A DNA stretch of 64,000 bases, from the NCBI GenBank assembly GCA_943330915.2, contig CALQJO020000003.1, positions 1-64,000 of the forward strand. Direction: 5' to 3'. The translations under genes were made by a program, and so were the position numbers. This DNA is from Rhodoferax sp. OV413 (lineage in GTDB: Bacteria; Pseudomonadota; Gammaproteobacteria; Pseudomonadales; Pseudohongiellaceae). The notes below the pieces were generated by a model, which saw only the letters and a program-made list of their open reading frames with translations, ran no database searches and was not told the origin of the DNA. Positions 54,559 to 64,000 of the stretch are shown one piece after another. Within the stretch, counting starts at the first letter, position 1; each line of letters begins with the position of its first letter.

Positions 54559-55071
54559 ATGGCGAAACTCGAGATACTTGAATTCCCCGACGTGAGATTG
54601 AGAACCATTGCTAAACCTGTCGAGCACGTCGATGATCAGATTCGCACGCTGATCGACGATATGTTCGAAACCATGTATGAAGCGCCGGGAATAGGTTTGG
54701 CTGCCACCCAGGTGAATGTCCACAAACAGCTTATCGTGATTGATATCTCTGAAGACCGAAGTGAGCCTCTGGTTTTCATCAACCCTCACCTCACCGTCAT
54801 CGATGAGGAACTGTCGGAATATGACGAAGGCTGCCTGTCTGTGCCCGGATTTTACGAGCCGGTCAGTCGCCCGGCCAAAGTAAAAGTCACCGCAGTCAAT
54901 CGGTTGAGCGAGACGTTTGAGATAATCACCGACGGTTTACTCGCAACCTGTATCCAGCATGAAATGGACCATTTAAATGGCAAGCTGTTTGTTGACTACC
55001 TGAGCACGCTCAAGCGCCAGCGCATTCGCGGCAAACTGGAAAAGGCTCATAAACTGGCTGAATCTGAATAA
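54559..55071 (+). CDS. def: Peptide deformylase
   Basis: ATG at 54559 ([14 protein letters not shown]) follows GGAGG by 5 bases; the track start at 54529 is too early. The product has 170 residues. All three motifs are present: [16 protein letters not shown] (Cys ligand) and QHEMDHLNG (His ligands). It removes the N-formyl group from new proteins. It is the first gene of def-fmt-rsmB. A TATACT element at 54440-54445 could be its -10. Confidence 0.96.
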   Translation: MAKLEILEFPDVRLRTIAKPVEHVDDQIRTLIDDMFETMYEAPGIGLAATQVNVHKQLIVIDISEDRSEPLVFINPHLTVIDEELSEYDEGCLSVPGFYEPVSRPAKVKVTAVNRLSETFEIITDGLLATCIQHEMDHLNGKLFVDYLSTLKRQRIRGKLEKAHKLAESE

Positions 55072-55097
55072 GTGCCAGAACTTTTTGGAAGGACCCT

Positions 55098-56066
55098 ATG
55101 TCATCGCTCGGAATCGTTTTTGCCGGAACTCCAGCCTTTGCCGCAAAGCACCTGAAGGCATTGATAGACTCAGGTCATAACATTCTGGCGGTTTACACCC
55201 AGCCAGACCGTGCAGCAGGTCGTGGTAAACACCTGCAGGCAAGCCCGGTCAAACTGTTAGCATTGGAAGCCAATATCCCTGTCTATCAGCCTGTCAGGCT
55301 GAAAGCTGCAGATGCTCAGAATGAGCTTGCCCGGCTTAACCCGGATCTGATGATTGTTGTGGCGTATGGACTTTTGTTACCGCAGGCGATTCTGGATATT
55401 CCCAAACGAGGGTGCATAAATGTGCACGCCTCAGTTCTCCCGAGATGGCGGGGCGCAGCGCCTATTGAACGGGCGCTGCTGGCAGGAGATGCTGAAACGG
55501 GTGTCACCATTATGCAAATGGATGCTGGCCTCGACACCGGCAACATGCTTCATGTGCTAAAGACGGACATACGTGCTACCGACACTCGGGAAATGCTGGA
55601 AACCAGGCTCGCAGAGATTGGCTGCGCAGGCCTGCTGCACACCCTAGCCAATTTGGATAAGCTTCAGCTTTCCGCACAAGTCCAGGATGACTCTCTCAGC
55701 ACCTACGCTAAAAAGCTTGATAAAACAGAGGCTTTGATTGATTGGAATAACACATCCTCTCAAATTGACCTTGTGGTGAGAGCGGGTATTGGAAGAAATC
55801 CCGCGTACTCCTTTCTGAATGGTGAGCGCGTCAGAATCATGCAGGCCAGACCGGTCGATGATGCCATCGCTGCAACCCCTGGACGTATTATCAAAGTTAT
55901 CAGAGCTCAGAGCACTTGCATTGCAGTCGCATGCGGAGAAGGCGCGCTTGAGCTTGAGGCAATACAGTTGCCGGGCAAAAACCCGGTCAATGTCAGAGAC
56001 CTGCTCAATGGTCACAGTCCCTTGCTGACGGATGGCGCTACCTTCAGTCAGCTGGAAAACCCATGA
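55098..56066 (+). CDS. fmt: Methionyl-tRNA formyltransferase
   Basis: This 322-residue enzyme formylates initiator Met-tRNA using 10-formyl-tetrahydrofolate. The N-terminal catalytic domain has FAGTPAFAAKHL, NVHASVLPRWRGAAPIERA and MQMDAGLDTG; the C-terminal OB-fold binds tRNA (GRNPAYSFLNGERVRI). It pairs with def and overlaps rsmB by 4 bases. Confidence 0.96.
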   Translation: MSSLGIVFAGTPAFAAKHLKALIDSGHNILAVYTQPDRAAGRGKHLQASPVKLLALEANIPVYQPVRLKAADAQNELARLNPDLMIVVAYGLLLPQAILDIPKRGCINVHASVLPRWRGAAPIERALLAGDAETGVTIMQMDAGLDTGNMLHVLKTDIRATDTREMLETRLAEIGCAGLLHTLANLDKLQLSAQVQDDSLSTYAKKLDKTEALIDWNNTSSQIDLVVRAGIGRNPAYSFLNGERVRIMQARPVDDAIAATPGRIIKVIRAQSTCIAVACGEGALELEAIQLPGKNPVNVRDLLNGHSPLLTDGATFSQLENP

Positions 56067-57436
56067 AACCGATCTCTATGGAAGGTCCAGCAGGCGTCCG
56101 TGCCGTCGCTGCCACAGTCCTTGCTTCCTTATTGCTTCAAAGAGGTTCTCTTGCTACCCAACTTCCCCGTAGGCCGGCATCCCCGGGGGAGGTGCCCTCA
56201 ATGGCTTTGCTGAAGGAACTATGTTACGGCACCTGCCGCTGGTATTTTCAACTCAACAGCACGTTGGTAAACCTTGTCGACAAACCGCTGAAGTCCAAAG
56301 ATCTTGACATACACTGCTTGCTGATTCTGGGTATGTACCAACTGTCGCACATGCGCATCCCTGAGTACGTCAGCATCAATGAGACCGTCAACGCCTGCGT
56401 GGTTCTCAAAAAACCATGGGCCAAAGGACTCATTAATGCGGTCTTGCGCAAATTCCAGCGCATAGTATCTGCCGATCAAATCTCTTATGCCGATGATTCA
56501 GCCCGCTTCAGTTACCCGGAATGGTTGGTCACTTTGTTAAAAGCCGAGTGGCCGGATAGTTGGGAAGAGATCCTTAAGGCGGGCAATGCCCATCCGCCCA
56601 TGAGCTTACGGGTCAATCTTCAACAGTGCTCGCGGGAAGGTTACCTTGAGCTGCTGGCTGAGCAGGGGATTACAGCTAGAGTAGGGGCTATATCCGCTAC
56701 CGGCGTCTATCTGGAAAACCCCTGCCCTGTGGATTTGCTTCCTGGCTTCAGAGAGGGATATGCAAGTGTGCAGGATGAAGCGTCGCAACTGCTTCCCTCT
56801 CTGTTAGCTCCGGAAAGCGGCCATCGTATCCTCGATGCATGTGCCGCGCCCGGCGGAAAAACCTGCCATTTGTTGGAAGCTGAGCCAAACATTGCTCAGA
56901 TTATCGCCCTGGACATTGAGGCTCGCCGCCTTGATCGGTTGCAGGAAAACCTTGAGCGATTAAACCTGTCCGGTGCGCGGGTCAAAATTGTTGCGGCGGA
57001 TGCAACACTGACAGAGGAATGGTGGGACGGCGAGTACTTCGATCGCATTTTATTGGACGCACCGTGTTCTGCGACGGGTATTATCCGTCGACAACCTGAT
57101 ATCAAGCTGTTGAGAACGCCTGCGGATATTGACCGTCTCTGCCTATTGCAAGGCCGTCAGTTAGATCGCTTATGGCGCTGTCTTAAACCCGGTGGGTTTA
57201 TGGTTTATTCCACCTGCTCAATTCTTCCCGCTGAAAACAGCGAGCAAATAGCTGCCTTTCTCAATAGAACTTCAGATGCTGAATCAAAAGCCATGCCTGA
57301 GGATTGGGGTGTTTTATGTCGTTATGGGAGACAACTTCTACCTCATGACAACGGTACTGATGGGTTTTATTTTGCATTGCTGCAAAAAATGCTTCCCCCA
57401 GATAAACCAGGCCATGGCCTTGTAAGCCCGTTATGA
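56063..57436 (+). CDS. rsmB: 16S rRNA m5C967 methyltransferase
   Basis: This 457-residue protein has a NusB-like RNA-binding N-terminal domain (about 1-150) and a SAM-dependent methyltransferase domain. The SAM site DACAAPGGKTCHLLE and the two catalytic cysteines (DAPCSATGIIRR, YSTCSILPAENSEQ) are intact. It starts inside the fmt stop (ATGA) and precedes trkA. Confidence 0.95.
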   Translation: MKPISMEGPAGVRAVAATVLASLLLQRGSLATQLPRRPASPGEVPSMALLKELCYGTCRWYFQLNSTLVNLVDKPLKSKDLDIHCLLILGMYQLSHMRIPEYVSINETVNACVVLKKPWAKGLINAVLRKFQRIVSADQISYADDSARFSYPEWLVTLLKAEWPDSWEEILKAGNAHPPMSLRVNLQQCSREGYLELLAEQGITARVGAISATGVYLENPCPVDLLPGFREGYASVQDEASQLLPSLLAPESGHRILDACAAPGGKTCHLLEAEPNIAQIIALDIEARRLDRLQENLERLNLSGARVKIVAADATLTEEWWDGEYFDRILLDAPCSATGIIRRQPDIKLLRTPADIDRLCLLQGRQLDRLWRCLKPGGFMVYSTCSILPAENSEQIAAFLNRTSDAESKAMPEDWGVLCRYGRQLLPHDNGTDGFYFALLQKMLPPDKPGHGLVSPL

Positions 57437-57511
57437 TGGGCGGATAATTCTTAAAACGAGCTTTCAAGATCGACGCCAGCCCGGCGTCCGTGCAGGAGCC
57501 AGAACCACTAG

Positions 57512-58885
57512 ATGAAAATAATAATTCTGGGTTGTAACCCGGTCGGTGTATCACTGGCTGAGAACCTGTCCAGTGAAGCAAATGACATCACCTTGGTAGA
57601 TCCAGACGCAGACAAGCTGCGGGAACTTAAAGACCGGCTGGACGTAGGTATCGCTCAGGGCTGGCCATCACACCCGGACGTGCTGCGCGCCGCTGGTGCT
57701 GATGATGCTGACATGATCATCGCGGTGACTGAAAATGACGAAGTCAACATGGTCGCTTGTCAGATCGCCTATTCTATTTTCAAAACGCCAAAAAAAATCT
57801 GCCGCCTGCGTTCAGCATCCTATATCGCGCAAGAGGATCTATTCTGTAATGAAGCGATTCCTCTGGATGTCGTTATCAGCCCGGAGCTATTGGTCTCTAA
57901 CTACATTAAACGTCTGATTGAGCTGCCCGGCTCATTGCAAGTGTTGGATTTTGCTGACGGAAACGCCCAGTTGGTTGCTGTTCGGGCCTATTATGGTGGT
58001 CCACTGGTAGGCCAGGAAATTCGCTTTTTACGCGAGCATATGCCTAATGTTGACGCTCGTGTTGCGGCCATTTTTCGGCGCAATCGCGCCATCACACCTG
58101 AAGGCTCAACCGTCATTGAGGCCGATGACGAAGTGTTCTTTATTGCTGCTGCAAAAAACATTCGTGCTGTCATCGGGGAGCTGCGTCGACTAGATAAACC
58201 ATACAAACGCCTGATCATTGCGGGTGGCGGCAATATCGGTATGCGACTGGCCGAAGCGCTTGAACAGCGGTATCAGGTAAAAGTGATTGAATTTAATGCC
58301 GAGCGCTGTGCATTCCTTTCGGAATACCTCAGCCGGGCAATCGTGTTAAACGGTATGTCTTCTGACAAACAACTGCTGTTGGAAGAGGGCATTGAAGATA
58401 CCGATGTGTTCCTGGCGCTGACTAATGATGATGAAGCCAACATCATGTCTTCAATGCTAGCCAAGCGGCTTGGCGCGCGCAAAGTAATGTGTCTGATCAA
58501 CAATCCAGCTTACGTGGATCTTGTCCAGGGCGGGGAAATCGATATAGCAATCTCGCCGCAACAAGCATCTATCGGAAGCCTGTTAACACATGTGCGCCGG
58601 GGCGATATTGTGAATGTGCACTCCTTGCGCCGGGGTGCTGCAGAAGCACTGGAAGCAATCGCCCATGGCGACAGCCATTCCTCCAAGGTTGTCGGTCGCG
58701 CAATTGAAGACATTGATCTGCCGCCAGGAACAACCATCGGCGCAATTGTCCGAAATCATGAAGTGCTCATTGCACACGATGATATCGTCATCGAGCCTGA
58801 GGATCATGTGATTCTGTTTTTGACTGACAAGAAGCGCATTCCTGAAGTTGAACGCTTGTTTGCCGTAGGATTTTCTTTCTTTTAA
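57512..58885 (+). CDS. trkA: Trk potassium uptake regulatory subunit TrkA
   Basis: This 457-residue cytoplasmic protein has two RCK units, each with an NAD-binding fold (about 1-130, [14 protein letters not shown]; about 232-360, [15 protein letters not shown]) and a TrkA-C domain. The first glycine motif is slightly unusual (GCNPVG for GAGxVG). It binds NAD(H)/nucleotides and gates TrkH. trkH follows after 43 bases. Confidence 0.95.
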   Translation: MKIIILGCNPVGVSLAENLSSEANDITLVDPDADKLRELKDRLDVGIAQGWPSHPDVLRAAGADDADMIIAVTENDEVNMVACQIAYSIFKTPKKICRLRSASYIAQEDLFCNEAIPLDVVISPELLVSNYIKRLIELPGSLQVLDFADGNAQLVAVRAYYGGPLVGQEIRFLREHMPNVDARVAAIFRRNRAITPEGSTVIEADDEVFFIAAAKNIRAVIGELRRLDKPYKRLIIAGGGNIGMRLAEALEQRYQVKVIEFNAERCAFLSEYLSRAIVLNGMSSDKQLLLEEGIEDTDVFLALTNDDEANIMSSMLAKRLGARKVMCLINNPAYVDLVQGGEIDIAISPQQASIGSLLTHVRRGDIVNVHSLRRGAAEALEAIAHGDSHSSKVVGRAIEDIDLPPGTTIGAIVRNHEVLIAHDDIVIEPEDHVILFLTDKKRIPEVERLFAVGFSFF

Positions 58886-58928
58886 CGCCGCAGGCCTGCC
58901 TGCGTCCATGCCGGAATAAACCAACAAC

Positions 58929-60380
58929 ATGCACATTTCTGTTGTGTCACGAATACTTGGCGTGTTGCTGATGCTGTTCAGCCTGCTGGCGTATTTGCCC
59001 TCAATGCTGGTGTCGTTGATTTATGGTGACGGGGAGTTAACGTCATTTGGATTCGCCTTGATGCTGACCTTCGGGACAGGCCTGATTTTCTGGATACTCA
59101 CCTGGCGATCCAAGCAGCAGATGCGAACACGCGACGGGTTCCTGGTTGTTACCATGTTCTGGACGGTTCTCAGCACATTCGGATCGCTTCCCTTTCTGTT
59201 TTCGCCTGATATGGGCATGACTATTACTGATGCAGTATTCGAGTCGTTTTCAGGTCTGACCACGACAGGGGCAACGGTTCTCACTGGATTGGACTATATG
59301 CCCAAGTCGATTCTTTTTTACCGCCAGCAACTGCAATGGCTGGGAGGCATGGGTATCGTCGCGCTCGCTGTTGCCGTGCTACCTATGCTTGGAATCGGAG
59401 GTATGCAGTTGTATCGGGCTGAGAGTCCGGGACCCGTTAAAAATGACAATCTGGTACCGCGACTTGCGGAAACAGCAAAATCGCTTTGGTATATCTATCT
59501 TGGACTTACCGCATTGTGTGCGCTGGCCTACTGGGCTGCCGGTATGAGTTTGTTTGACGCGATCTGTCACAGTTTTGCAACCGTGGCGATTGGCGGGTTC
59601 TCTACTTATGACGCCAGTATTGGCCATTTTGACAGTGCTACCATCAACATGATCGCGGTGCTATTTATGTTTCTTGCCGGGATTAACTTTGCTCTTCATT
59701 TCACCGCGTGGAGGCATCGAAGTGTTTCGCAATATCTGAAAGACCCTGAAACCCGCTTTTACACCGCCATCTTGTTTGCACTTGCTGTGTTTACGATTTC
59801 AGTTTTGTTTCTGACTGACACATACAACTTCAAAGATGCTTTTATCCATGGCCTTTTTCAGACGGTTTCGATCACGACAACGACGGGCTTTGCAACGGCA
59901 GACTTCAGCTCCTGGCCCTTGGCGCTACCCTATGTGTTGATCTACGCATCTATCGTTGGTGCGTGCGCAGGATCTACTGGCGGAGGCATGAAGGTCATCC
60001 GCATCCTGTTGATTTTCAAGCAAGGTTCGCGTGAGATAAAGCGACTTATCCACCCGAATGCTGTGATCACTGTAAAGCTTGGCAGGAACATGGTTCCTGA
60101 CCGGGTCATTGAATCTGTGTGGGGATTTTTTGCGGTCTATGTACTTGTATACCTTATCTTGCTGATCGTGTTACTGGTGATGGGGATGGATGTAGTGACC
60201 GCATTCAGTGCTGTCGGCGCATGCCTTAACAATCTCGGACCCGGACTGGAAGGCGTTGCTGCAAATTATGCGGATATCTCTGATCCGGCAAAGTGGGTTT
60301 TGTGTCTGGCAATGCTGCTTGGCCGCTTGGAGATATTTACGTTGCTGGTCCTGTTTATGCCAATGTTCTGGCGTCGCTGA
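58929..60380 (+). CDS. trkH: Trk potassium uptake channel TrkH
   Basis: This 483-residue membrane protein has four pore repeats. The filter segments are recognisable: SGLTTTGATVLTG, HSFATVAIGGFS, TTTTGFATADFSSWP and GACLNNLGPGLEG, with the intramembrane loop region GSTGGGMKVIRIL. It takes up potassium together with TrkA. It ends convergent with the acyltransferase gene. Confidence 0.95.
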   Translation: MHISVVSRILGVLLMLFSLLAYLPSMLVSLIYGDGELTSFGFALMLTFGTGLIFWILTWRSKQQMRTRDGFLVVTMFWTVLSTFGSLPFLFSPDMGMTITDAVFESFSGLTTTGATVLTGLDYMPKSILFYRQQLQWLGGMGIVALAVAVLPMLGIGGMQLYRAESPGPVKNDNLVPRLAETAKSLWYIYLGLTALCALAYWAAGMSLFDAICHSFATVAIGGFSTYDASIGHFDSATINMIAVLFMFLAGINFALHFTAWRHRSVSQYLKDPETRFYTAILFALAVFTISVLFLTDTYNFKDAFIHGLFQTVSITTTTGFATADFSSWPLALPYVLIYASIVGACAGSTGGGMKVIRILLIFKQGSREIKRLIHPNAVITVKLGRNMVPDRVIESVWGFFAVYVLVYLILLIVLLVMGMDVVTAFSAVGACLNNLGPGLEGVAANYADISDPAKWVLCLAMLLGRLEIFTLLVLFMPMFWRR

Positions 60381-60389
60381 GCAGATGCG

Positions 60390-60410
60390 CTGATCTTTGA
60401 ATGAGATCAG
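60390..60410. terminator. Hairpin between trkH and the acyltransferase gene
   Basis: CTGATCT and AGATCAG form a perfect 7-base stem with a 7-base loop between the convergent 3' ends. It overlaps the last bases of the minus-strand gene. No T-run follows on either strand, so the call is weak. Confidence 0.35.
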
Positions 60411-61264
60411 TACAAGGGAGCAGGGTCATCATCCGGGCGACTCCTGAAGCGCTTGTACTCCCATTGATACTGTGACGGGGCCGCCAGCACACATCTCTCA
60501 ACAGATTTGTTCATGGCTGTTGCCGATATTACCGGATCAGAATGGTAGATATCTGGATCTGCCGGTGTGAACACAATATCAAATCCATCTCCATCGGACC
60601 GCCGCTGAGCATACGCAAAAATCACAGTAGCGCCTGTTTTTACTGCGAGTTTTGGCAGCAACGTCATGGTGAAGGCTTGTATCCCGAAGAAAGGGGCAAA
60701 CACACCACCATCTGTGCGTGGCTGCTGATCCGGAAGAATCCCGGTCACCCCACCTTGTTGCAGGGTTTTACTAAGTCTGATCACGCCATGACGATTGGTT
60801 GGGACCAACTCCGCTCCTGCTTTAGAGCGTGATCTTACCATCAGCTGCTCTAGCCCCTTGAGTTTGGGTGGCTTATACAGGGTTGTCATTGGCCCGAGGC
60901 GGCAAATGTACAAACCCAATATCTCCCAATTTCCAAGATGCGGTGCGGCAATGATTATTCCCCGGCCGGAGTCTTGAGCGTGTTTAACCAGATCCAGGCC
61001 ACTTACATCTTTTACCAAGCGAAGAGTATGGTCTGTGTTTGCGTACCAGATATGCCCCAGTTCAAGGACTCCCTTTAACGTTTGTTGTATGCTTTTTAAC
61101 GCCAGTTGACGGACTTCTGACTCTGTCATTGTGGGGAAAACCAGGTGCAGGTTGATCAGCGTAATGCGCCGTGTGTCCGTTGGCATAAGGGATGCCAGAT
61201 AACCAAATCCATCAGCAAATTTGTACAAGACCTTTATTGGAATCCAGGACAGCAGCCTCAACAA
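60407..61264 (-). CDS. Lipid A biosynthesis lauroyl-type acyltransferase
   Basis: This 285-residue protein of the LpxL/HtrB family has the catalytic HX4E motif (APHLGNWEI) and the later conserved blocks GVIRLSKTLQQGGVTGILPDQQP and FFGIQAFTMTL. An N-terminal hydrophobic region anchors it to the inner membrane. It adds a secondary acyl chain to lipid A; chain length and LpxL versus LpxM role cannot be told. A homologue sits between trk and glyQ in Pseudomonas. Confidence 0.9.
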   Translation of the reverse strand: MLRLLSWIPIKVLYKFADGFGYLASLMPTDTRRITLINLHLVFPTMTESEVRQLALKSIQQTLKGVLELGHIWYANTDHTLRLVKDVSGLDLVKHAQDSGRGIIIAAPHLGNWEILGLYICRLGPMTTLYKPPKLKGLEQLMVRSRSKAGAELVPTNRHGVIRLSKTLQQGGVTGILPDQQPRTDGGVFAPFFGIQAFTMTLLPKLAVKTGATVIFAYAQRRSDGDGFDIVFTPADPDIYHSDPVISATAMNKSVERCVLAAPSQYQWEYKRFRSRPDDDPAPLY

Positions 61265-61427
61265 AGCAGTTACAACGATTGTTTTTACGGTGTCTATGAT
61301 AGGGTCTCTCTTAGGTTTTGAGCTGTGTTAGCGCATTCTAGCGCAGTGGATATAAACAGCCTAATCCAGCATAATTGCGTCTTTTCGACTGTTTATGCGC
61401 ATTTCGCGCATGATAATGAGGTGTGTC

Positions 61428-62369
61428 TTGGCGTTACCAACACCGGCGGCGGCTGATGTAAAAACTTTTCAGGGTCTCATTCTCGCTCTCCAGAGTTTCT
61501 GGGCAAAGCAGGGCTGCGTTGTTCTTCAGCCTCTTGATCTGGAAGTAGGGGCTGGGACATTTCATCCGGCGACTTTCCTGCGCGCTATTGGCCCTGAGAG
61601 CTGGCGAACAGCGTACGTGCAGCCCAGCCGAAGGCCGACCGACGGACGTTACGGCGAAAACCCGAATCGACTTCAGCACTATTACCAGTTCCAAGTAATC
61701 CTTAAGCCGTCTCCTCCAAATATCCAGGATCTCTATATTGAATCCTTGCGCCAACTGGGTATTGACCCTCAGATCCATGATATTCGATTTGTTGAGGATA
61801 ACTGGGAGTCACCTACACTCGGTGCCTGGGGTCTTGGTTGGGAGGTGTGGCTGAATGGTATGGAAGTGACTCAGTTCACTTATTTTCAACAAGTTGGCGG
61901 GCTTGAATGTTTCCCGGTCAGTGGTGAAATCACTTATGGCCTTGAACGTATCGCCATGTATCTGCAAGGTGTGGACAGCCTTTATGACCTGGTCTGGGCT
62001 GAAGGACCTGACGGCGTAGTCACCTACGGCGATGTGTTTCATCAGAATGAAGTGGAAATGTCGGCATTCAATTTTGAGTATGCCAACGTCGAAGCCCTGT
62101 TCCGCTACTTTGATGATTGCGAATCACAATGTACACAGCTGATAAATTTAGGCCTCGCGTTACCTGCATACGAGCAGGTATTAAAAGCCTCGCATTTCTT
62201 TAATCTGCTTGATGCTCGACAGGCAATATCAGTAACTGAGCGACAGAGATTCATTCTCCGGGTTCGTGCGCTGTCACGACAAGTCGCTGAGGCTTACTAC
62301 GAAAGCCGGCGCAAACTTGGCTTCCCGCTAGCACCTGAGCATATGCGTCAGGCTGCATTAAATCCCTAA
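61428..62369 (+). CDS. glyQ: Glycyl-tRNA synthetase alpha subunit
   Basis: The track ORF starts at 61395, but the residues before [15 protein letters not shown] do not fit the family. TTG at 61428, with TGAGG 6 bases upstream, gives the usual N-terminus and 313 residues. The start choice is moderately sure. Class II core motifs include [20 protein letters not shown] and [20 protein letters not shown]. With the beta subunit (glyS, 33 bases downstream) it charges tRNA-Gly. Confidence 0.94.
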   Translation: MALPTPAAADVKTFQGLILALQSFWAKQGCVVLQPLDLEVGAGTFHPATFLRAIGPESWRTAYVQPSRRPTDGRYGENPNRLQHYYQFQVILKPSPPNIQDLYIESLRQLGIDPQIHDIRFVEDNWESPTLGAWGLGWEVWLNGMEVTQFTYFQQVGGLECFPVSGEITYGLERIAMYLQGVDSLYDLVWAEGPDGVVTYGDVFHQNEVEMSAFNFEYANVEALFRYFDDCESQCTQLINLGLALPAYEQVLKASHFFNLLDARQAISVTERQRFILRVRALSRQVAEAYYESRRKLGFPLAPEHMRQAALNP

Positions 62370-62402
62370 TTTTCGAAACAGGCGGCAAGTACCGTTAACA
62401 CC

Positions 62403-64000
62403 ATGAGCGAAAAAGATTTTTTAGTTGAAATTGGCTGTGCAGAGCTTCCCCCAAAGGCATTGAAGGGCCTTTCCGACGCATTTGTTTCAGGTTTAGCGGC
62501 AGGTCTCAGCGCCGCGGGGCTTTCCTTTAAAGAGATCAGGGCATTTACCAGCCCAAGGCGGTTAGCTGCGCGCGTGGAGGGTCTGGTCACCGCACAGGCA
62601 GATAGCACTATTGAGCGAGTGGGGCCAGCAGTATCAGCAGCTTATGATAAAGCAGGTCTTCCGACACCGGCGGCACTTGGTTTTGCTCGCTCGTGTGGGG
62701 TTGAGCTTTCGTCACTGGGACACGCTCAAAAGGATGGCGTAGACAAACTGGTGTTCCGTGCTCTACGAAAGGGAGAGGATACCATTAGCCTGTTGCCCGG
62801 CATCGTCATGGGCTCACTTCAAAAATTACCAATTCCCCGAAAAATGCGTTGGGGAAGTACTCGTGACGAGTTTGTGAGACCCGTTTATTGGTTGGTGATG
62901 CTGTTTGGTGACACCGTCATCGACACGGAGTTGTTTGGAATTCGCAGTAGCCGTGTAACACGCGGTCATCGGTTTCAATGTGAAAGCCCTATCACCATTA
63001 CTAGTCCCTCAGAGTATGAAGCTCTTTTGCTGAATCCAGGATTTGTAATTGCCGATTATGAATCAAGAAAGGCTCGTGTACGGGAGTTGATACTGGAGCA
63101 GGGTGCTTTACTTGGCGCTGTTGTCCATGTTGACGAGGACTTGCTGGAAGAAGTAACCAGCATGGTTGAGTGGCCCGTAGCACTGACGGGGCGATTTGAT
63201 GAGCACTTCCTTGCGGTACCCGCTGAAGCCTTGATTTCATCGATGAAAAATCACCAAAAGACTTTTTATCTTACTGATAAATCAGGAAAAATGCTCGCAA
63301 ACTTTATTGCTGTAGCTAACCTTGCAAGTAAAGACCCTGCACAGGTTATTGCTGGGAACGAGCGGGTTATAAGACCACGATTAGCGGATGCAGCATTCTT
63401 TTATGATTCCGACCGGAAAACTACTCTTGCTTCGCGTTTACCCTTATTGGGCAAAATAGTTTTCCAGCAACAACTCGGAACCGTAGAGCAAAAGTCTCTG
63501 CGCGTTGCTGAGCTGAGTGCGTTTATTGCACAGAGCACATCCGTGGATGAGCAGACCTGCAAAAGGGCCGCGCTGCTTGCCAAGTGTGATCTGCTGACCA
63601 ATATGGTGTCAGAATTCCCTGAGCTGCAAGGGATCATGGGCAGTTATTATGCACGGCATGATGGCGAAGACGAGGCTGTTGCCTTGGCGATTACTGAACA
63701 GTACTTGCCAAAATTCGCTGGTGATGTTGTTCCGTCCAGCGATGCCGGCGCCATTCTGGCAATTGCAGAAAAGATCGATACCATTTGCGGATTGTTCGCT
63801 ATCGGGCAGCCTCCGACAGGTTCCAAAGATCCTTTTGCGCTACGCAGAGCTGCGCTGGGCGTGTTGCGTATCCTGATCGAAAAGAAAATTGATCTTGATT
63901 TGCTGACTGCCATAGAAAAATCTCTGGCGTTATACATGAGTCAGGGCGTAGCGGTCCCGGTGAGTGCTCAGTCAGATGTTTTTGGTTTTGTGCTGGAGCG
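62403..64000 (+). CDS. glyS: Glycyl-tRNA synthetase beta subunit (partial, C-terminus outside window)
   Basis: The frame from ATG 62403 (MSEKDFLVEIGCAELPPKAL) is open to the window edge, about 532 residues; the ORF track omits it because no stop is inside. Family signatures include TSPRRLAARVEGL, RKMRWG, FDEHFLAVPAEALISSMKNHQKTF and GSKDPFALRRAALG. The missing part should hold the rest of the tRNA-binding region. It follows glyQ directly. Confidence 0.94.
   Translation, partial: MSEKDFLVEIGCAELPPKALKGLSDAFVSGLAAGLSAAGLSFKEIRAFTSPRRLAARVEGLVTAQADSTIERVGPAVSAAYDKAGLPTPAALGFARSCGVELSSLGHAQKDGVDKLVFRALRKGEDTISLLPGIVMGSLQKLPIPRKMRWGSTRDEFVRPVYWLVMLFGDTVIDTELFGIRSSRVTRGHRFQCESPITITSPSEYEALLLNPGFVIADYESRKARVRELILEQGALLGAVVHVDEDLLEEVTSMVEWPVALTGRFDEHFLAVPAEALISSMKNHQKTFYLTDKSGKMLANFIAVANLASKDPAQVIAGNERVIRPRLADAAFFYDSDRKTTLASRLPLLGKIVFQQQLGTVEQKSLRVAELSAFIAQSTSVDEQTCKRAALLAKCDLLTNMVSEFPELQGIMGSYYARHDGEDEAVALAITEQYLPKFAGDVVPSSDAGAILAIAEKIDTICGLFAIGQPPTGSKDPFALRRAALGVLRILIEKKIDLDLLTAIEKSLALYMSQGVAVPVSAQSDVFGFVLE

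Overview
The window reads as chromosomal DNA of a free-living, aerobic, Gram-negative gammaproteobacterium. Several gene strings match Pseudomonas-type order as I remember it: prlC / gamma carbonic anhydrase / aroE / hemF / tsaC / dprA / def / fmt / rsmB / trkA, then an lpxL-like gene and glyQ-glyS; coxB-coxA-ctaG-coxC-(small TM gene)-surf1-cyoE-sco; and dsbA / cytochrome c4 / engB / polA / znu. The right end therefore probably lies near the replication origin. I cannot fix the genus. I see no tRNA, rRNA, insertion sequence, phage or CRISPR array.

Region 1 (1-10.6 kb) is the most unusual part. A minus-strand operon encodes a FecR-domain envelope protein with a proline-rich repeat linker, a CHASE2-type membrane nucleotide cyclase and a TPR/outer-membrane beta-barrel protein (cut by the window edge). 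Divergent from it is a Crp/Fnr-family regulator, followed by a complete type I secretion system (ABC ATPase, HlyD-type adaptor, TolC-type channel). Two CRP-type palindromes (TGTGA-N6-TCACA) frame the regulator. One lies in the divergent promoter region, at about -41.5 from a predicted fecR start. The other is a perfect match overlapping the regulator's stop codon, at about -71.5 from a predicted secretion-operon start. I read this as a candidate self-contained envelope-sensing, cyclic-nucleotide and secretion circuit. The cyclase active site and the regulator ligand pocket both depart from the textbook cAMP pattern.

Region 2 (10.7-20.9 kb) holds a secreted matrixin-type metalloprotease with a translationally coupled exported partner. 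Next come surface-polysaccharide genes: rfbD, rfbC, rfbA, an NAD-dependent epimerase, a GT2 glycosyltransferase, a PIG-L deacetylase and the Wzm/Wzt exporter. rfbB is absent. An exported protein with a GspC/PilP-like segment (17.2-17.9 kb) lies inside this block.

Region 3 (20.9-30.7 kb) is a type II secretion operon in the order gspL-M-E-F-D-G-H-I-J-K, with overlapping genes and no gspC in line. The 17.2 kb gene is a candidate for the missing part. The Sec-exported metalloprotease is a plausible substrate.

Region 4 (30.7-40.8 kb) holds a decayed relic of the N-terminus of a GGDEF diguanylate cyclase beside dsbA, then dsbA, cytochrome c4, engB, polA (3'-5' exonuclease residues lost), and znuA divergent from znuCB across a strong Zur box.

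Region 5 (39.2-48 kb) is an aa3-type cytochrome c oxidase cluster with its assembly factors. The place where ctaA (heme A synthase) is expected holds an unrelated plus-strand DUF1269-like gene.

Region 6 (48-64 kb) is housekeeping: oligopeptidase, gamma carbonic anhydrase, shikimate dehydrogenase, coproporphyrinogen oxidase, tRNA t6A synthesis, DprA, deformylase/formyltransferase/RsmB, Trk potassium uptake, a lipid A acyltransferase, and glycyl-tRNA synthetase alpha and (partial) beta.
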